A stretch of DNA of 10,000 nt from an uncultured Dialister sp. (GTDB taxonomy: Bacteria > Bacillota > Negativicutes > Veillonellales > Dialisteraceae). Below are positions 5,341 through 10,000 of the stretch, piece by piece; the stretch's first letter is position 1, and the number at the start of each line of letters is the position of its first letter. The position numbers and the translations under genes are program-made. A model generated the notes under the pieces. That model searched no databases, had not been told where the DNA came from, and saw nothing but the letters and a program-made list of their open reading frames with translations. The stretch spans positions 1-10,000 of the forward strand of contig NZ_UPZP01000004.1 in assembly GCF_900538805.1 (NCBI RefSeq). The letters are read 5' to 3'.

Positions 5341-6285
5341 TCAGGACCGCGCACTCACAAATTTCTTCACCACCTGCTTATAAGCGGGGCCATTGACTGC
5401 CATTTCCATGGTATGGGCAGCGCCGTCAAAAATATAAAGCTCCTTCACCGAACTGGAAGAATCAGCCAGAAGCTCATGGGCCGCCGAAGGCGGAACAAGC
5501 ATATCCGCCCCGCCATGAAGAAAAAGGACCGGAGAAGCCATATGGGTCACCTGGGAAGCAGGGTCCACATCGGAAAGCAGTTTCCCTGTATGGAAAAACA
5601 TGGCCGCCTGCATAAAAGGATTCAGCACATCCATCCCCAGCACCAGCCTGTCGTCACCGGTATAGGTCAGAATCTTATCCCTTCCAAGCTCCAGAAGATT
5701 TCCATAGGAACTGTCTGCCACAAAGAATTTCATCTGCTGCCCCTCCTTACTTCCGCTGTAAATCAAAGCCATGGCAGCGCCCAGGGAAATCCCATGAAAA
5801 CCGATTTCCATGGAAGGGTTCTTAGACCGGAGGAAATCCACCCAGCCATTCATATCATCCACATCATGAATCCCCCAATCCGTCTGTCCCCCGCCGCTCT
5901 CCCCATGGCCGCGGAGATCCACGAGAAGAACATTGTATCCCATATCCTGGTACATAGAAATGTAGGGCACACACATGGAACGATTCTGGTAAAGACCATG
6001 AAGAAGGATAACCGCCTTCTTTCCTCCCTTCACTGTCTCAATATAAGTTCCCCGAAGCTCCGTCCCATCCTTAGAAGGCACCATCACCCGCTGCCAGCCA
6101 TACCGCTCCTCCAGCCCATGCATCCGAGCCAGATCCGACCGATGATTCTGAATCCCCAAAATCCTGTCCCAGGGCGCCGTAAAAAGCTCCTCATAAGCAA
6201 GATTGCCAGCATAAAAGCCAAGAACTAAAGCAGCAGCAATAATAAGAATAATAAGCCACTTAAAAAGCTTAAAAAGAAAATGCAT
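5341..6285 (-). CDS. Membrane-anchored alpha/beta hydrolase
   Basis: A serine hydrolase of the prolyl-oligopeptidase/esterase-like alpha/beta group; the substrate is unknown. Numbered from the ATG at 6285 (314 residues), it begins with a short basic stretch and one hydrophobic segment (~10-28, WLIILIIAAALVLGFY) that looks like an uncleaved signal anchor, placing the enzyme on the outer face of the membrane. It then shows LHGLYQNR (95-102, oxyanion region), VDLRGHGES (122-130), the nucleophile elbow GISLG (S167), GGADMLVP (acid D261) and GAAHTM (H291), a complete Ser-Asp-His triad. The frame is open 23 codons further upstream, but AGGTG (6292-6296) sits right against the ATG at 6291 and 6-7 nt from the ATG at 6285, which is preferred; the extra N-terminal residues would also bury the anchor. 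Confidence 0.83.
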   Translation of the reverse strand: MHFLFKLFKWLIILIIAAALVLGFYAGNLAYEELFTAPWDRILGIQNHRSDLARMHGLEERYGWQRVMVPSKDGTELRGTYIETVKGGKKAVILLHGLYQNRSMCVPYISMYQDMGYNVLLVDLRGHGESGGGQTDWGIHDVDDMNGWVDFLRSKNPSMEIGFHGISLGAAMALIYSGSKEGQQMKFFVADSSYGNLLELGRDKILTYTGDDRLVLGMDVLNPFMQAAMFFHTGKLLSDVDPASQVTHMASPVLFLHGGADMLVPPSAAHELLADSSSSVKELYIFDGAAHTMEMAVNGPAYKQVVKKFVSARS

Positions 6286-6386
6286 ATTCATCACCTGAAA
6301 CAAGTATAAACCATGAATAAGTGGTTTGGGAAGTACGGTGGAGGGAGGAGGCAAAAGGGAAGGCTCTTAAGATTGATGGGGCCGTC

Positions 6387-6424
6387 GGTCCAAAGGACTC
6401 TCAGGTTTAACGGGCTTTTGGACC
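6387..6424. repeat. 10-bp inverted repeat
   Basis: GGTCCAAAGG (6387-6396) pairs with CTTTTGGACC (6415-6424) with a single G-U. The loop is 18 nt. No T run follows on the + strand, so it is a poor terminator. Confidence 0.6.
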
Positions 6425-6446
6425 AAGGGCTGTGGTATCGCCATTG

Positions 6447-6463
6447 GAGCCGCGCTGCGGCTC
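6447..6463. repeat. Triloop hairpin
   Basis: GAGCCGC, loop GCT, GCGGCTC: a perfect 7-bp stem. Confidence 0.7.
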
Positions 6464-6465
6464 GA

Positions 6466-6501
6466 GTTCAGAGGGTTCAGAAGGTTCAAAGGGTTCAGAG
6501 G
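6466..6501. repeat. 9-bp tandem array, four units
   Basis: GTTCAGAGG, GTTCAGAAG, GTTCAAAGG and GTTCAGAGG run end to end with two substitutions in all. The array is bracketed by two exact copies of GGTATCGCC (6434-6442 and 6506-6514). Confidence 0.85.
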
Positions 6502-6507
6502 GGAAGG

Positions 6508-6526
6508 TATCGCCCTGCGGGCGATA
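6508..6526. repeat. Triloop hairpin
   Basis: TATCGCCC, loop TGC, GGGCGATA: a perfect 8-bp stem. Confidence 0.75.
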
Positions 6527-6591
6527 AGTATGAAGTCAGCGTTACGGGATTTACTTTTATGTCAACACTGCTACATAACGGAGTGCTATGG

Positions 6592-6628
6592 CCTCCTTCC
6601 TTAGGAAGGAGGTGTCGCCGTAGGCGAC
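6592..6628. repeat. Two adjacent triloop hairpins
   Basis: CCTCCTTCC-TTA-GGAAGGAGG (6592-6612, 9-bp stem) is followed one base later by GTCGCC-GTA-GGCGAC (6614-6628, 6-bp stem). Both are perfect. Confidence 0.75.
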
Positions 6629-6655
6629 GGAGGAACAGCGTGGATTAGACGATAG

Positions 6656-6676
6656 AAGTCAGAAATCAGACGTCAG
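6656..6676. repeat. 7-bp tandem array, three units
   Basis: AAGTCAG, AAATCAG and ACGTCAG run end to end, 17 bp before the second palindrome-ended element. Confidence 0.6.
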
Positions 6677-6693
6677 ACTACGTTACGTGCTTC

Positions 6694-6790
6694 CCTTCCC
6701 GCCCTCATCGTCATTCTGAGCCGAAGGCGAAGAATCTCGGTACGAGCAGTAAGTGTCAAAAATGCTCCTAAATACCAGTAGGCGGGAAGG
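6694..6790. repeat. Palindrome-ended dispersed element, copy 2
   Basis: The ends are CCTTCCCGCC (6694-6703) and GGCGGGAAGG (6781-6790), a perfect 10-bp inverted repeat. The central hairpin is ATTCT, GA, GCC, loop GAA (6723-6725), GGC, GA, AGAAT (6713-6735). Compared with copy 1 at 133-230, both the terminal stem and the central stem have changed on both sides so that pairing is kept. It is in the same orientation as copy 1. Confidence 0.75.
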
Positions 6791-6821
6791 AGCCGCCGGA
6801 TGTAAAGAGAAAGGCAATCGA

Positions 6822-6868
6822 CTGCCGGCATCCTGCTTCCTGCTGCCGGCTGGTTCCGGCGTGATGCC
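6822..6868. repeat. Direct repeat inside an imperfect inverted repeat
   Basis: CTGCCGGC occurs at 6822-6829 and 6843-6850. GGCATC (6828-6833) can pair with GATGCC (6863-6868). No function is apparent. Confidence 0.45.
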
Positions 6869-6904
6869 TTTGGATTCATCAGCAGGAACTGCATGGCGAT
6901 GATT

Positions 6905-6948
6905 AGCGGCCTTCGGCCGCTTTCCCCCCTTTGGTGCCTTCGGCACCA
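6905..6948. repeat. Two TTC-loop hairpins
   Basis: AGCGGCC-TTC-GGCCGCT (6905-6921) and TGGTGCC-TTC-GGCACCA (6932-6948) are both perfect 7-bp stems with the same loop. The second lies in the repeat that recurs inverted at 7079-7107. Confidence 0.75.
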
Positions 6949-6980
6949 CCTTTCTCCACGGGAAAGCGTCTCACTTGCCA

Positions 6981-6996
6981 CCCCGCAAAAGCGGGG
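6981..6996. repeat. Tetraloop hairpin
   Basis: CCCCGC, loop AAAA, GCGGGG: a perfect 6-bp stem. Confidence 0.65.
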
Positions 6997-7078
6997 GCAC
7001 AACAACCCGTGCTATACCTTGAGCCACTTATGAACACTAAGGTTCGAGGAGCTTTATTGTCCCACCGCTTGCGGGGGG

Positions 7079-7107
7079 AAGGTGGTGGCACCAGCCACCA
7101 AAGGGGG
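7079..7107. repeat. Inverted copy of the 6925-6952 repeat
   Basis: AAGGTGGTG (7079-7087) and CACCAAAGGGGG (7096-7107) are exact reverse complements of CACCACCTT (6944-6952) and CCCCCTTTGGTG (6925-6936). Here too the middle folds as a hairpin: TGGTGGC, loop ACCA, GCCACCA (7083-7100). Confidence 0.7.
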
Positions 7108-7109
7108 CC

Positions 7110-7150
7110 GCCGCCGACAGGCGGCATACAAAATGGCGCCACAAGGCGCC
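7110..7150. repeat. Two tetraloop hairpins
   Basis: GCCGCC-GACA-GGCGGC (7110-7125) and GGCGCC-ACAA-GGCGCC (7135-7150) are perfect 6-bp stems. Confidence 0.65.
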
Positions 7151-7204
7151 GTACCTCCCCAGTGGAGCGGTACTATATAACTCCCTGGGCGGAGCCCTCA
7201 ACCC

Positions 7205-7294
7205 GTCCGGAAGGCGAAGCCGATCCCGGACAGAACCCTTGGCGCCCAGGGCCGCAGGCCCGGCGGCGCCATCAACCCTCGGCCCGAAGGGCCG
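7205..7294. repeat. Nested hairpin cluster
   Basis: Three units follow each other. GTCCGG...CCGGAC (7205-7231) encloses GGC-GAA-GCC. TGGCGCC...GGCGCCA (7240-7271) encloses GGGCC-GCA-GGCCC. CGGCCC-GAA-GGGCCG (7280-7294) stands alone. All stems named are perfect. Confidence 0.7.
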
Positions 7295-7364
7295 TCAACC
7301 TTCGGGAATACGGTAAGCACCGATTCCCCTCAAAAGCCCACTGCCTCAAATGATACGCACAGCA

Positions 7365-7398
7365 AAAAAGCACTAACGATTTCTCATTAGTGCTTTTT
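7365..7398 (-). terminator. rRNA operon terminator
   Basis: A 12-bp perfect stem, AAAAAGCACTAA (7365-7376) with TTAGTGCTTTTT (7387-7398), with a 10-nt loop. On the - strand it follows the 5S gene by about 7 nt and ends in a T run. Confidence 0.9.
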
Positions 7399-7404
7399 CA
7401 AGTT

Positions 7405-7521
7405 AATCAGCAGCTTCCTATCCTCCCGGGCCGCTTCCAGCCAAGTACTTTCGGCGTTTGTGAGCTTAACTACCGTGTTCGGCATGGGTACGGGTGTATC
7501 CTCACAGCTATCGCCACTGAA
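7405..7521 (-). rRNA. rrf: 5S ribosomal RNA
   Basis: Read on the - strand, the gene begins TTCAGTGGCGATAGC and has the family core GGATACACCCGTACCCATG, CCGAACACGGTAGTTAAGC and the AGTACTTGG loop region. It ends GCTGCTGAT, pairing with the 5' end through TCAG and G-U steps. The length is about 117 nt. The ends are set by stem pairing and may be off by one or two bases. Confidence 0.95.
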
Positions 7522-7523
7522 TC

Positions 7524-7545
7524 TTTGAGAGTCTGTACTCTCAAA
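7524..7545 (-). other. Hairpin in the 23S-5S spacer
   Basis: TTTGAGAG and CTCTCAAA pair perfectly (8 bp, 6-nt loop) directly upstream of the 5S gene. This is probably a processing structure. The remaining ~55 nt of spacer hold no tRNA. Confidence 0.5.
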
Positions 7546-7600
7546 ACTGTATAGAAGAAGTCCCGAAGGCTCTCGCCTCTGGTCGTGCTTTTCGTGAAAT

Positions 7601-10000
<2,400 letters not shown>

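Larger units (their letters stand above)
6286..7364. other. Gene-free, hairpin-rich intergenic tract
   Basis: About 1.08 kb between the hydrolase start and the rrn terminator. No frame here has a ribosome binding site, family motif or natural composition; the longest ones run through GC-rich repeats and translate to Pro/Arg/Gly-rich text. More than a dozen perfect stem-loops, two tandem arrays, one palindrome-ended element and one inverted repeat pair are listed separately. The parts not listed (for example 6527-6590 and 7000-7060) show nothing that I can name. Confidence 0.7.

Noticed and set aside
5131..6228. A 365-codon + strand frame across the hydrolase and coiled-coil genes
   Set aside because: It crosses two real - strand genes and their intergenic gap, and its product is His/Arg/Pro-rich without domains.
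6303..6332. Promoter TTCCCA-18-TATACT for the hydrolase on the - strand
   Set aside because: Transcription would start on the ribosome binding site, leaving almost no leader. The real promoter could not be located.
6905..6924. AGCGGCC-TTC-GGCCGCT-TTC as a + strand terminator
   Set aside because: The T run is only three bases before a C run, and no + strand gene precedes it.
6931..7353. A 140-codon + strand frame in the hairpin-rich tract
   Set aside because: It reads straight through repeats and hairpins; the Pro/Arg/Gly-rich product has no ribosome binding site or family resemblance. The 110-codon - strand frame at 6673-7005 was rejected on the same grounds.

Overview
The window looks like a chromosomal segment of a low-to-mid GC Bacillota. 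A Negativicutes-like gut lineage is my best guess. This is inferred from the strong AGGAGG-type ribosome binding sites, the CCA-encoding tRNA-Val, the rRNA sequence and the style of the intergenic repeats; there is no 16S or other marker here to fix it. No phage, plasmid, CRISPR, transposase or defence system is visible.

Layout, left to right. A tRNA-Val(UAC) with its terminator opens the window on the + strand. A ~220 bp gene-free gap follows, with a 92-98 bp palindrome-ended repeat and an 8-bp tandem array. On the - strand comes a LarA-family (nickel-pincer) racemase gene with its own promoter and terminator. Next is a compact - strand operon read in the order pyridoxal/pyridoxamine kinase, small Cys-rich TIGR04076-type protein, class I DAHP synthase, ending in a strong terminator. 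A divergent + strand gene for an OGG-type 8-oxoguanine DNA glycosylase starts from a shared intergenic promoter region. It converges, with a 4 bp gap, on a - strand coiled-coil protein of unknown function, preceded by a membrane-anchored alpha/beta hydrolase on the same strand.

From 6286 to 7364 there is about 1.1 kb with no credible gene. It is packed with perfect short hairpins (mostly 5-10 bp stems with 3- or 4-nt loops), two short tandem arrays, a second copy of the palindrome-ended element and an inverted pair of a further repeat. It lies just downstream of a ribosomal RNA operon on the - strand: rrn terminator, 5S rRNA, a short spacer, then the 3' ~2.4 kb of 23S rRNA running off the right edge (the operon is transcribed right to left).

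The protein genes are mostly housekeeping: hydroxyacid stereochemistry, vitamin B6 salvage, the first step of aromatic amino acid synthesis and oxidised-guanine repair. Several start codons were moved downstream of the longest possible frame because the Shine-Dalgarno sequence sits inside or directly against the longer start. The most interesting material is non-coding: the two diverged copies of the palindrome-ended element show compensatory changes in both their terminal repeats and their central hairpin, and the hairpin-rich tract beside the rRNA operon is unexplained.
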